64,000 bases of DNA, taken from assembly GCF_020075495.1 (NCBI RefSeq), contig NZ_JABYQT010000010.1, forward strand, positions 1 through 64,000. The letters are read 5' to 3'. This DNA comes from Vreelandella aquamarina. Lineage in GTDB: Bacteria; Pseudomonadota; Gammaproteobacteria; Pseudomonadales; Halomonadaceae. Positions 8,650-16,684 of the stretch are shown in pieces (position 1 is the first letter of the stretch; each line of letters begins with the position of its first letter). The notes beneath the pieces were generated by a model. It saw nothing but the letters and a program-made list of their open reading frames with translations. It did not search any database and was not told the DNA's origin. The position numbers were made by a program, and so were the translations under genes.

Positions 8650-9429
8650 ATGGAAACAGGACCGATTGCAGTGACGTCATCTCTGAACAAGCCTGTGGCT
8701 CGCCCCAGCATTGCGGAGTACCTGATCAGTGACATCCTGGCCGGGCAATATCGGCCGGGTGACTTCGTGCCGCGCGAGCTGGATCTTTGTGAGCGCTTTG
8801 CGATCAACCGGTCGGCGGTGAGAAGCGATCTTCGCCAACTGGTGGACGGGGGGATTATCGAGCGCATTTCAGGGCACGGTTCGAAAGTGCGTGAATATTC
8901 ACAGTGGCACATTCTTGATCCACAGGTGACCGATTGGCTGACCCGCTACGCGGCGCCCAACCCTGATATTCAGCGCCAGATTCTCGCTTTCCGCCTCGAT
9001 GTAGAGCCCTACGTGGCGATGACCGCTGCCAAGCGTGCCACGGCACGGGATTTGGTGGCTATCGAAGAGGCATTTGAAGGCCTGGGTCAGAACCTGCGTA
9101 ATGCCACTTGCCCTGAAGAGCGGCGCTTGCATAGTGAATGCGATGTCGCTTTTCATGAGGCGATCTTCAAGGCGACTCACAACATTGTTTGGGCACAGCT
9201 TTCACATATCTTGCGTCCTTCCATCTACATGCTGGTCTCCATGTCCAATGAAAGTGCTCTAGACCCTGACGAGAGTTTGGAGCAGCATCGTCAACTAATG
9301 GAAAGTATTCGCCTGCGCCGCCCTCGGGAGGCTTTTTCAGCGGCTCAGGCCGTGTTGGCAGGCACTGCAAAGGCGTTGGGGCTTGAGGATGGTGCCAGCT
9401 CGCTAGGCTGTAGCATCAAGCACCGCTGA
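8650..9429 (+). CDS. GntR-family transcriptional regulator (FadR/FCD subfamily)
   Basis: A 259-residue regulator. Residues about 20-80 are a winged helix of GntR type (ILAGQYRPGDFVPRELDLCE, then NRSAVRSDLRQLVDGGIIER). Residues about 95-240 form an all-helical FCD ligand-binding domain with the spaced metal/acid-binding pattern RLDVEPYVA, DVAFHEAIFKATHN and EQHRQLMESI. FCD regulators of sugar-acid genes usually respond to an aldonate or keto-deoxy acid; here arabonate or 2-keto-3-deoxyarabonate is a fair guess. It is divergent from araD1 and 39 bases upstream of the arabinose dehydrogenase gene. The ATG at 8650 is given; a GTG at 8671 with AGGA nine bases before it is a serious alternative, giving 252 residues. 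Confidence 0.9.
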   Translation: METGPIAVTSSLNKPVARPSIAEYLISDILAGQYRPGDFVPRELDLCERFAINRSAVRSDLRQLVDGGIIERISGHGSKVREYSQWHILDPQVTDWLTRYAAPNPDIQRQILAFRLDVEPYVAMTAAKRATARDLVAIEEAFEGLGQNLRNATCPEERRLHSECDVAFHEAIFKATHNIVWAQLSHILRPSIYMLVSMSNESALDPDESLEQHRQLMESIRLRRPREAFSAAQAVLAGTAKALGLEDGASSLGCSIKHR

Positions 9430-9468
9430 GCCTTGCATTGATTCCACTTTTGCTAACAAGGCAAGTGT

Positions 9469-10395
9469 ATGTCTCATGTAATGATTGGCCTGGTCGGGGT
9501 GGGAAAAATTGCCCGCGACCAGCATATCCCTGCCATGACTGCGGTTAGTGGCTGTCAGCTTGTCGCCACCGCTGATCCTCATGCGGCCCTGCCCGATACC
9601 CCCGCCTATGCGTCGCTTGAGGCCATGCTGGATGCTCACCCTGAAATAGCCGCGGTGGCCGTCTGCACGCCTACCCACCTGCGCTACTCTCAAGCACGCC
9701 TTGCGCTGATGCGAGGCAAGCATGTACTGCTTGAGAAACCGCCAGGAGCCACGTTAAGCGAGGTAGAAGACTTGATGACGGTGGCCGACCAGCAGGGGGG
9801 CAGCCTGTTTGCTGCCTGGCATTCACGCTTTGCGCCGGGTGTTGCCCATGCCAGGCAGTGGTTGGCAGAACGCCGTATTCAGCGTGTTGAAATCGAGTGG
9901 AAAGAAGATGTAAGGGTATGGCATCCAGGCCAGGCGTGGATCTGGCAGCCCGGCGGTATGGGGGTGTTCGACCCCGGTATCAACGCGCTCTCCATTGCCA
10001 CGGCTATCTTGCCCCAGCCGTTTTTCCTGCGCGGTGCCACACTGCAGGTGCCCAGCAACTGCCAGACCCCCATTGCCGCTGAGCTTAGTTTTACCGACGC
10101 GCATGAAGCTGTTATCGAGGCGCATTTCGACTTTCGCCAGACCGGGCCGCAAACCTGGGATATCCACATCGAAACCGATGCTGGGCGGCTTGACCTGACT
10201 CAGGGTGGCTGTTGTCTGGCCATTGATGGCGAGATGGTCGTCGAGGCCGAAGAGCGCGAGTACGCCGGGCTTTATGGTCATTTCGCCGAGCTCGTCGCCC
10301 GGCATGAAAGCGATGTGGATGTCGCGCCACTTCGCCAGGTGGCCGATGCGTTCCTGTATGGCCACCGCGAAATGGTCGATGCGTTTATCGAGTAG
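9469..10395 (+). CDS. L-arabinose 1-dehydrogenase (NAD(P)+), Gfo/Idh/MocA family
   Basis: A 308-residue oxidoreductase matching the Azospirillum-type L-arabinose 1-dehydrogenase along its length. It has the N-terminal Rossmann motif GVGKIARD (8-15), a CTPTHLRY segment, the EKPPG motif (89-93) holding the catalytic Lys, and the substrate-side run WKEDVRVWHPGQAWIWQPGG with FDPGINALS. It oxidises L-arabinose, and often D-galactose, to the 1,4-lactone, the first step of the non-phosphorylative pathway. It follows the GntR gene by 39 bases on the same strand and probably shares its transcript. AAGG lies about nine bases before the ATG. The family call is firm; the preference for arabinose rests on this resemblance and on neighbouring arabonate dehydratase and AraFGH genes. 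Confidence 0.88.
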   Translation: MSHVMIGLVGVGKIARDQHIPAMTAVSGCQLVATADPHAALPDTPAYASLEAMLDAHPEIAAVAVCTPTHLRYSQARLALMRGKHVLLEKPPGATLSEVEDLMTVADQQGGSLFAAWHSRFAPGVAHARQWLAERRIQRVEIEWKEDVRVWHPGQAWIWQPGGMGVFDPGINALSIATAILPQPFFLRGATLQVPSNCQTPIAAELSFTDAHEAVIEAHFDFRQTGPQTWDIHIETDAGRLDLTQGGCCLAIDGEMVVEAEEREYAGLYGHFAELVARHESDVDVAPLRQVADAFLYGHREMVDAFIE

Positions 10396-10427
10396 GGGCA
10401 TTCTTTTACAGGTGTGCATGCAGTCAC

Positions 10428-10451
10428 AAGGTCCGGCATGTGCCGGACCTT
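10428..10451. terminator. Perfect hairpin between convergent genes
   Basis: AAGGTCCGGCA and TGCCGGACCTT form an 11-bp perfect stem with a two-base loop, 33 bases after the dehydrogenase stop and 58 bases from the end of the convergent GH5 gene. There is no strong T-tract, so it may work as a bidirectional transcript-end hairpin. Confidence 0.6.
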
Positions 10452-10508
10452 GCTGATTCGATGGGCGTCGTTCCCTTCAGCAGGGCGTTTCTAGAGCCCT
10501 GGCCCGTG

Positions 10509-11513
10509 TCATTCCACCGAACCGACCTCGGTGCCCCAGTTACTGATGATCTCTTTTACCAGCGTGCCGGAGTCGGTCAGGTCTGAAGCGTTCCACTGGC
10601 CTGTAGGGCTAGCACCCGGTCTGATGATGGAGGCACCTTCATTCTTGTCGCTCACCGCCCAATTGAGGTGCGTGATATTGTTTTCGGCGAGAAAGTCCAT
10701 CCACTCACGCGTGCTCTGCTCGGCCACGGCTCCGCCGCCATCGGCGTTGACGGCGCCCCACTCCGTTACCATCAAGGCGGCGCCGTTATTCAAGGCGGTT
10801 TCGGCCTTGTCGCGCAGGGATTGCCCGTGGGTACCGGCGTAAAAGTGCAGTGCATAGGCAATATTGCTGCCCTGGATTGGGTCGGCGGAGGCGGCATCGA
10901 CGTCTTGCGACCAGGTGGGTGTGCCCACCACGATGAGATTGTCAGGATCGATGTCGCGGATAGCGGCAATGACATCTTCTGCATAGGGCTTGACCACATT
11001 ACTCCAACTTACCTGCAGCGGCTCGTTGTAGATTTCGTAGATGACGTTGTTGTGGTCACCATACTGCTGCGCCATTTGTTGGAAAAAGCGAATGGCATCC
11101 TCCTTTTTATCTTCGCCGTGATGCGTGTGAAAATCGATGATGACATACATGTCATTGTCGATAGCCGCGTCGACAATCGTTTCCACCCGTTCGACATTGG
11201 CTTGAGGATCCTGCTGGTAGGAGCCACCTTCATCTGCCCCCATTGCTGCTCTGACGATCGTGGTATTCCAATCCTCCTTTAACCACTGCACCACCTGGGC
11301 GTTATACATTTTCTCCTGATCCCAGCCGGTATTGCTCCAGAAAAAGCTGTTACCGGCAAAGCTCTTGGCTTCCCCGCCGCTCAGAATCTGATTGCCTTCG
11401 ACGCTTAATGGCGGGACGTCCGCAGCGGCAGCGGTACTTGCACTGATTGCTAACGTGATGAGTGCGGGCTTTAACCAGACAGGCTTGGCCGCGGAATTGA
11501 GTAGAAATTTCAT
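10509..11513 (-). CDS. Secreted glycoside hydrolase family 5 endoglucanase-like enzyme
   Basis: A 334-residue exported enzyme. Residues 1-31 are a signal peptide (basic start, then LKPALITLAISAS, cut after AAAA). The TIM-barrel carries the GH5 signatures: acid/base Glu164 in IYEIYNEPL and nucleophile Glu251 in MVTEWGAV, plus VIIDFHTHH and ALHFYAGTHG. The length equals a single GH5 domain with no carbohydrate-binding module. The pattern resembles GH5 cellulases (endo-1,4-beta-glucanase), though GH5 also includes mannanases and others. The ATG at 11513 is chosen because AGGAG stands six bases before it; an in-frame TTG at 11531 would precede that site. It is the only clearly secreted polysaccharide hydrolase in the island and may release oligosaccharides from plant or algal cell walls. 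Confidence 0.85.
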   Translation of the reverse strand: MKFLLNSAAKPVWLKPALITLAISASTAAAADVPPLSVEGNQILSGGEAKSFAGNSFFWSNTGWDQEKMYNAQVVQWLKEDWNTTIVRAAMGADEGGSYQQDPQANVERVETIVDAAIDNDMYVIIDFHTHHGEDKKEDAIRFFQQMAQQYGDHNNVIYEIYNEPLQVSWSNVVKPYAEDVIAAIRDIDPDNLIVVGTPTWSQDVDAASADPIQGSNIAYALHFYAGTHGQSLRDKAETALNNGAALMVTEWGAVNADGGGAVAEQSTREWMDFLAENNITHLNWAVSDKNEGASIIRPGASPTGQWNASDLTDSGTLVKEIISNWGTEVGSVE

Positions 11514-11614
11514 CAAGTGCTCCTTTACCAACAGGTAGGTGAACTTCAGTGAAACGGCTTATGCTGACGCAGCATCAAGAGCTGAAGCAGCAGTAAGAAA
11601 AGCGTAGTTCATGG

Positions 11615-11630
11615 CTGTATATATATACAG
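11615..11630. promoter_or_regulatory. Perfect LexA (SOS) box consensus upstream of the GH5 gene
   Basis: CTGTATATATATACAG is a 16-bp perfect palindrome identical to the gammaproteobacterial LexA consensus CTGT-(AT)4-ACAG. It lies about 100 bases upstream of the GH5 start and in the 241-base gap behind the LysR gene. It is followed by a second dyad, GTATTTTT-GT-AAAAATAC (11630-11647). No SOS gene is adjacent, so function is uncertain. Confidence 0.5.
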
Positions 11631-11754
11631 TATTTTTGTAAAAATACGACTAGCCTCCCGATACGTTTCAAACGATCTGGCGAGGTGGCAAGGTATGGTT
11701 TCCAGGCTACAAGCGACGGGAGGCGAACGTATTCTTCCAGCTTGTTCGATCAGC

Positions 11755-12687
11755 TTATTTGATCAGTTCGCGCAGCGTGTTCATCAATACCGCCGCGCCC
11801 GGCGAAAGCCGTTGGTGGCGCAAGCTGACCAGCCCGTAGGGCTGCACGTTGAGCGTTTCCACGAAAGGCAGCAGATGAAAGCGTTCGGGAGTACAGAGCA
11901 GGTCGGCGGTTTCACGGGTGGTGACAGTAATGGTGTCTGATTTCGAGGCCAGCGCCAGTGATACCAGCAGGTCAGTGGTATCGACTACCTGGCGCGGCGG
12001 GGTTACCTGATGGTGCAGAAACAGGCTGTCCACACGCTGTCGCATGAGCGCGCCGGGAGGCTGAAGTGACCACGGATACGCCGCCATATCGGCCAGACTC
12101 AGGGGTGTCTTACCTACCAGCGGGTGCCCTTCACGGCAGACAAAGCACAACTCCTCCTCGCCGATCTCTTCAAATACGAAGCGTTCTATATCGCTCCCTG
12201 CGGGTATACGGGTAATCGCAAAATCCAGTTCACCTTCCAATAGACGTGGTATCAGCGCTTTGCTGACATCCACCTCCACACTGATCTTGAGCTCTGGGCT
12301 GTTCCTGTGTACCCGTTCGATAGCGCTGGTCAGTAGCGTAACGGCAGGCGCCATGACGGTGCCGATGGCTACGGTGCCCATATTGCCGTTACGCAGTGCG
12401 CTCAACTCTTTCCCGGTATGGTGCAGCGTCGACAGCACGCTGTGCGCCTGACGAATCATTACCTCTCCATACCAGTTGGGTGTCAGCCCACGCGGCTGGC
12501 GATCAAACAGGCGCACACCCAGGTTCGCTTCCAGGTCGCTGAGCAATTTTGAGGCTGCGGGCTGGCTCATGTTGAGCTGGATAGCCGCGCGATGCAGGTT
12601 GCGATGCTCGTCAAGCGCCAAAAAAAGCTGAAAATGACGCAACTTTAGTCGAGCGTTGAGAAACCAGTTACTGTCAGGAACGCTCAT
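11755..12687 (-). CDS. LysR-family transcriptional regulator, GbpR-like
   Basis: A 310-residue LysR protein. The N-terminal winged helix-turn-helix covers about residues 14-75 (LRHFQLFLALDEHRNLHRAA, then MSQPAASKLLSDLEANLGVR). The rest is the two-lobed effector domain, including GTVAIGTVMAPAVTLL and LLEGELDFAITRIPAGSD. It resembles GbpR, the regulator of the chvE-gguAB sugar-transport genes of Agrobacterium, and it sits divergently from galM-araFGH, a matching arrangement. The 156-base divergent spacer (12688-12843) should contain its T-N11-A site, but none could be picked out with certainty. Likely inducer is arabinose or a related aldose. The LysR call is certain; GbpR orthology is inference from context and general resemblance. 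Confidence 0.88.
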   Translation of the reverse strand: MSVPDSNWFLNARLKLRHFQLFLALDEHRNLHRAAIQLNMSQPAASKLLSDLEANLGVRLFDRQPRGLTPNWYGEVMIRQAHSVLSTLHHTGKELSALRNGNMGTVAIGTVMAPAVTLLTSAIERVHRNSPELKISVEVDVSKALIPRLLEGELDFAITRIPAGSDIERFVFEEIGEEELCFVCREGHPLVGKTPLSLADMAAYPWSLQPPGALMRQRVDSLFLHHQVTPPRQVVDTTDLLVSLALASKSDTITVTTRETADLLCTPERFHLLPFVETLNVQPYGLVSLRHQRLSPGAAVLMNTLRELIK

Positions 12688-12843
12688 GGAATAAGCCTTT
12701 CAGTGTTTCTGATAACAATAAATGTATCGGAATTAACGTGTTTTTATATTGGTTGGTTATGGCAGAGCCGTCTAGTGTAGAGCGTGTAATAGCGAGCCTC
12801 ATGTCGCACGAATAACAATAATGACGTCAATAGGAGGAATAAC

Positions 12844-14073
12844 ATGCACCTCATGCCCACACACGCAGCTAGCGTTGGTTCGAGGCTAGTGCTGAGTGCA
12901 GGTGTCGTTGCACTGCTGACAAACCTTGCCCAAGCCCAAAGCGACCAGGAAGCCATGGCGAATAGTAACGCAGGGAGCACTATCGAACAGTCGACGTTCG
13001 GACAGTTGCCTGATGGACGTGAGGTGGAGAGCTACCGGCTGACCAACGCCAATGGGGTCGAACTTCAGGTCATCAACTATGGCGGCACGATCGTATCGCT
13101 GAAGGTGCCCGATGCAGAAGGCAATATGGACGATATCGTGCTGGGGTTTGATTCACTGGATGATTACCTGTCCGACACTTACCAGCAGGCCAATCCTTAT
13201 TTTGGCGCGCTTATCGGCCGCTACGGTAACCGTATCGCCGAAGGTCAGTTTACGCTGGAAGGAGAAACCTACACGCTGGCCACCAATGACGGTGATAACC
13301 ATCTGCACGGCGGCGAGCAAGGATTCGATCGCGTTTTATGGCAGGCCGAGCCGTTTGAAAATGACGCAGGTACGGGGCTGGTGCTGCGTCACCTCAGCGA
13401 GGATGGCGAAGAGGGCTACCCCGGCGAGCTTGCCGTTGAAGTCACATATACCCTTACCGATCAAGATGAGCTGATCGTCGATTACCAGGCCGAAACCGAC
13501 AAGACGACACCCATCAACCTGACGCAGCATAGCTACTTCAACCTCAAGGGTGAAGGAAATGCCTCCATCCTTGATCACCAGCTCATGCTCAATGCCGATG
13601 CCTTTACGCCGGTAAGCGAAGCGTTAATTCCTACTGGCGAACTGCGCGACGTGGCTGGCACGCCGTTCGATTTCACCCAGGCCACACCGATCGGGGAGCG
13701 CATCGATCAGGACAACGATCAACTGCGTTTCGGGCAAGGCTACGACCATAACTTTGTGCTCAATCGAGACGATGCCGAACCGGGGGATCTCGTGATGGCC
13801 GCCAGGGTGTGGGAGCCACAAAGCGGCCGAGTGCTGGAAATTGAAACCACCGAGCCCGGTATCCAGTTCTACTCGGGGAATTTCCTGACAGGTGACCTGA
13901 TCGGTAAAAACGGGCAGGCCTATCCACAGCGCTCCGGCTTTGCCCTGGAAACTCAGCACTTTCCCGATTCACCCAATCAGGACGGCTTTCCCAGCACCCT
14001 TTTGCAGCCGGGCGAGACGTATCGTTCACGCACCCTCTTTCGCTTCTCCGTCCAAAGCGATATGGGCGCATAA
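12844..14073 (+). CDS. galM: Secreted aldose 1-epimerase (mutarotase)
   Basis: A 409-residue mutarotase with an N-terminal signal peptide (about residues 1-32, SRLVLSAGVVALLTNLAQAQ), hence periplasmic. The GalM fold markers are in order: YGGTIVSLKVPD, GRYGNRIAEGQF, NDGDNHLHGG with the first catalytic His, LTQHSYFNLKG with the second His, GYDHNFVLN, and the C-terminal catalytic Glu in GFALETQHFPDSPN. It interconverts alpha and beta anomers of aldoses such as galactose, glucose or arabinose. A periplasmic site suits supplying the right anomer to the binding protein AraF encoded next. AGGAGG sits just before the ATG. It is probably the first gene of the araFGH operon and divergent from the LysR gene. 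A small dyad (14076-14095) follows the stop. Confidence 0.92.
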   Translation: MHLMPTHAASVGSRLVLSAGVVALLTNLAQAQSDQEAMANSNAGSTIEQSTFGQLPDGREVESYRLTNANGVELQVINYGGTIVSLKVPDAEGNMDDIVLGFDSLDDYLSDTYQQANPYFGALIGRYGNRIAEGQFTLEGETYTLATNDGDNHLHGGEQGFDRVLWQAEPFENDAGTGLVLRHLSEDGEEGYPGELAVEVTYTLTDQDELIVDYQAETDKTTPINLTQHSYFNLKGEGNASILDHQLMLNADAFTPVSEALIPTGELRDVAGTPFDFTQATPIGERIDQDNDQLRFGQGYDHNFVLNRDDAEPGDLVMAARVWEPQSGRVLEIETTEPGIQFYSGNFLTGDLIGKNGQAYPQRSGFALETQHFPDSPNQDGFPSTLLQPGETYRSRTLFRFSVQSDMGA

Positions 14074-14145
14074 CGCTACGGCTGACTGACCGTAGAGTGT
14101 GATAGCAACAATAACACCAACAACGAAAGCATCAGGAGCACAACA

Positions 14146-15141
14146 ATGAACATTGTAACCACGTTTACACGCCTGGCGCTGGGCAGCGCCATCATGCTGG
14201 CCTCGCTGGGTTCTGCGCAGGCGCAAAGCGACGATGTGAAAATTGGCTTTATCGTCAAAAAGCCTGAGCAGGCCTGGTTCATTAACGAACAGCGCGCGGC
14301 TACGGAAGTGGGTGAGGAGCTTGGGTTTCAGGTCGTTCGCCTGGGGGGCGAAGATGGGCAGGAGGTACTCAGCGCGATTGACAACCTCTACTCCCAGGGC
14401 GCGCAGGGCTTTGTCATCTGCCCGCCAGATGTACGCCTGGGGCCGGCGATCATGAACCGCGCCGAACAGTACGGCATGAAGGTCATCACCGTGGATGACC
14501 AGTTCGTCACTTCCAGCGGTGAACCGATGGAGGGCGTGCCGCATCTGGGCATGTCCGGCACCAAGATTGGCCAGCAGGTAGGCGAGGCGATTGCCGCCGA
14601 AATGCAGGCACGGGGCTGGGACATGGACGAGGTCGCCGCGCTGCGCATCACCAACAACGAGCTACCCACGGCGGTGGAGCGTACCGACGGCGCCACCCAG
14701 GCACTGCTCGAGGCGGGCTTTCCCGAGGCGAACATCTTCGATGCACCCCAGCAGAGTACCGATACCAGCGGGGCGTTCTCCGCGGCATCGCCGGTACTCT
14801 CCCAGCGCGGCGGCTATGAACACTGGGTCATCTACGCGCTCAACGAAGAGAGCGTGCTGGGCGGGGTGCGGGCCACCGAACAGTACGGCCTGGCCGCGGA
14901 AGACGTCATCGGCGTGGGCATCAACGGCTCCGGCGCGGCCTTTGCCGAGTTCTCGCGCAATAACCCCACCGGCTTTCATGGCACCGTGGCGGTGAGCTCC
15001 ACCATGCACGGCCGTCAGACCGCGGAAGATCTCTACTACTGGATCAGCGAAGACCGCGAGCCCGAGGCCAATACCGAGACCACCGGCACGCTGATGACGC
15101 GGGATAATTGGCAAGAGGTGCGTGAAGAGCTGGGCCTTTGA
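14146..15141 (+). CDS. araF: L-arabinose ABC transporter, periplasmic binding protein AraF
   Basis: A 331-residue periplasmic sugar-binding protein. The signal peptide ends after ASLGSAQA (about residue 26). The mature part matches E. coli AraF through its length: KIGFIVKKPEQAWFINEQ, GAQGFVICPPDVRLG, MKVITVDDQFV, VLGGVRATEQYG, VIGVGINGSGAAF and LMTRDNW near the end. It captures L-arabinose (and probably D-galactose) and delivers it to AraGH. AGGAG lies seven bases before the ATG; the ATPase gene starts 26 bases downstream. E. coli and this island differ downstream: here the sugar enters oxidation instead of the isomerase-kinase route, since no arabinose isomerase or ribulokinase gene is in the window. 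Confidence 0.95.
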   Translation: MNIVTTFTRLALGSAIMLASLGSAQAQSDDVKIGFIVKKPEQAWFINEQRAATEVGEELGFQVVRLGGEDGQEVLSAIDNLYSQGAQGFVICPPDVRLGPAIMNRAEQYGMKVITVDDQFVTSSGEPMEGVPHLGMSGTKIGQQVGEAIAAEMQARGWDMDEVAALRITNNELPTAVERTDGATQALLEAGFPEANIFDAPQQSTDTSGAFSAASPVLSQRGGYEHWVIYALNEESVLGGVRATEQYGLAAEDVIGVGINGSGAAFAEFSRNNPTGFHGTVAVSSTMHGRQTAEDLYYWISEDREPEANTETTGTLMTRDNWQEVREELGL

Positions 15142-15167
15142 GGCCTTTCGGTGAGGAGGAGAGTGAG

Positions 15168-16661
15168 ATGACCGATCCCTACCTTCGTTTCGAGGACATC
15201 AGCGTGGTGTTTCCCGGCGTGCGGGCGCTCGACAAGGTGAGCTTTGCCGCCCACGCCGGTCAGGTCCATGCGCTGATGGGCGAGAACGGTGCCGGTAAAT
15301 CGACCCTTCTCAAGGTGCTCAGCGGCGTCAACCGCGTCACCGAAGGGGCGCTCTGGATCGACGGGCAGCGTCACGTCTTTGCCAACGCGCGAGAGGCGCT
15401 GCGCGAAGGCGTGGCAATCATCTATCAGGAGCTGACGCTCTCGCCGAACATGTCGGTGGCGGAAAATCTGCTGTTGGGTCAGTTGCCGACCCGGCAGGGG
15501 TTTGTCGACCGGCGCCGATTGAAAGAGCGGGCGCTGGCAATCCTGAAAGATCTGGGCGAAGGCGCCATTCATCCATCGACGAAGGTTCGCGAGCTCTCCA
15601 TCGGCCAGCAGCAGATGATCGAGATCGGCCGGGCGCTTCTGCGCGACGCGCGCATCATCGCCTTCGATGAGCCGACCAGCAGCCTGTCGGTACAGGAAAC
15701 GCGCCAGCTCAAGCGCATCGTGGCACGCCTGCGCGACGAAGGGCGGGTGGTGCTCTACGTGACCCACCGCATGGAGGAGGTGTTCGAGATGTGCGATGCG
15801 GTCACCATCTTTCGCGATGGAAAGCACATTCGCACTCATGAGCAGATGGGTACGCTTACCCACGATCTTCTGGTCAGCGAAATGGTCGGGCGGGATATCG
15901 ATGACGTCTACGGCTATCGCGCCCGTGAGACGGGCGATACGGTACTCAGCGTCGAGAGCATCGAGGGCCGCGGTATCAACGCGCCGGTCAGCTTCACGGT
16001 GAAAAAGGGCGAGGTGTTCGGGCTGTTCGGCCTGGTCGGTGCCGGGCGCAGCGAGCTTTTACGTCTGGTGTGCGGGGTCGAGACGCCCAAGGGCGGAAGT
16101 GTGACCTTCAACGGCACGACGCGGCGCTTCAAGAGCCCCGGCGAGGCAATTCGCGCTGGCATCGCCATGTGCCCGGAGGATCGCAAGTCCCAGGGCATCT
16201 TTCCCGTGGCGAGTGTTGCCGACAACCTGAACATCAGCTGCCGACGCTTCTTCAAGCGCTGGGGCGTGTTCCGCCATCCCGGGCGCGAGCGGCGCAATGC
16301 CGAGGCGTACATCCAGAAATTGAGCGTCAAGACGCCGGGCTACCGCGCGCCGATCGGCAAGCTCTCCGGGGGTAATCAGCAGAAGGTGATCCTTGCCCGC
16401 TGGCTGGCCGAAGAGATCGATCTTTTCGTCATGGACGAACCCACCCGCGGTATCGATGTGGGGGCGCGGCGCGACATCTACAGCCTGCTCTACGATCTGG
16501 CGGAGCAGGGCAAGAGCGTGGTGGTGATCTCGAGCGACCTGGCCGAGGTGAGTTCGATCTGCGACCGCATCGCGGTGATGCGCGACGGTGAGCTGATTGA
16601 GGTGGTCGAGCGCGACGAGGCGACGCCGGAGCGCCTGCTGGGGCTGGCGCTGCCGGCATGA
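15168..16661 (+). CDS. araG: L-arabinose ABC transporter, double ATP-binding protein AraG
   Basis: A 497-residue cytoplasmic ATPase with two fused ABC domains, as in all CUT2 sugar importers. The first has Walker A GENGAGKST (38-46), signature LSIGQQQ and Walker B IIAFDEPTSSL. The second has the degenerate Walker A GLVGAGRSE, signature LSGGNQQK and Walker B LFVMDEPTRGIDVGARRD. The second domain's imperfect P-loop is normal for this family. The ATG at 15168 is preferred: GAGGAGGA stands upstream, while an earlier in-frame codon at 15138 would overlap araF. It powers AraH with sugar supplied by AraF. Equivalent to GguA/MglA/AraG; AraG is named because the neighbour is plainly AraF. Confidence 0.95.
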   Translation: MTDPYLRFEDISVVFPGVRALDKVSFAAHAGQVHALMGENGAGKSTLLKVLSGVNRVTEGALWIDGQRHVFANAREALREGVAIIYQELTLSPNMSVAENLLLGQLPTRQGFVDRRRLKERALAILKDLGEGAIHPSTKVRELSIGQQQMIEIGRALLRDARIIAFDEPTSSLSVQETRQLKRIVARLRDEGRVVLYVTHRMEEVFEMCDAVTIFRDGKHIRTHEQMGTLTHDLLVSEMVGRDIDDVYGYRARETGDTVLSVESIEGRGINAPVSFTVKKGEVFGLFGLVGAGRSELLRLVCGVETPKGGSVTFNGTTRRFKSPGEAIRAGIAMCPEDRKSQGIFPVASVADNLNISCRRFFKRWGVFRHPGRERRNAEAYIQKLSVKTPGYRAPIGKLSGGNQQKVILARWLAEEIDLFVMDEPTRGIDVGARRDIYSLLYDLAEQGKSVVVISSDLAEVSSICDRIAVMRDGELIEVVERDEATPERLLGLALPA

Positions 16662-16684
16662 ACCGACATTCAAAGGGTTTCACG

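Noticed and set aside
11611..11940. Possible SOS-regulated gene on the plus strand under the LexA-like box
   Set aside because: The frame covers the 3' end of the LysR gene in antisense, its ATG precedes the box itself and no ribosome site is present.
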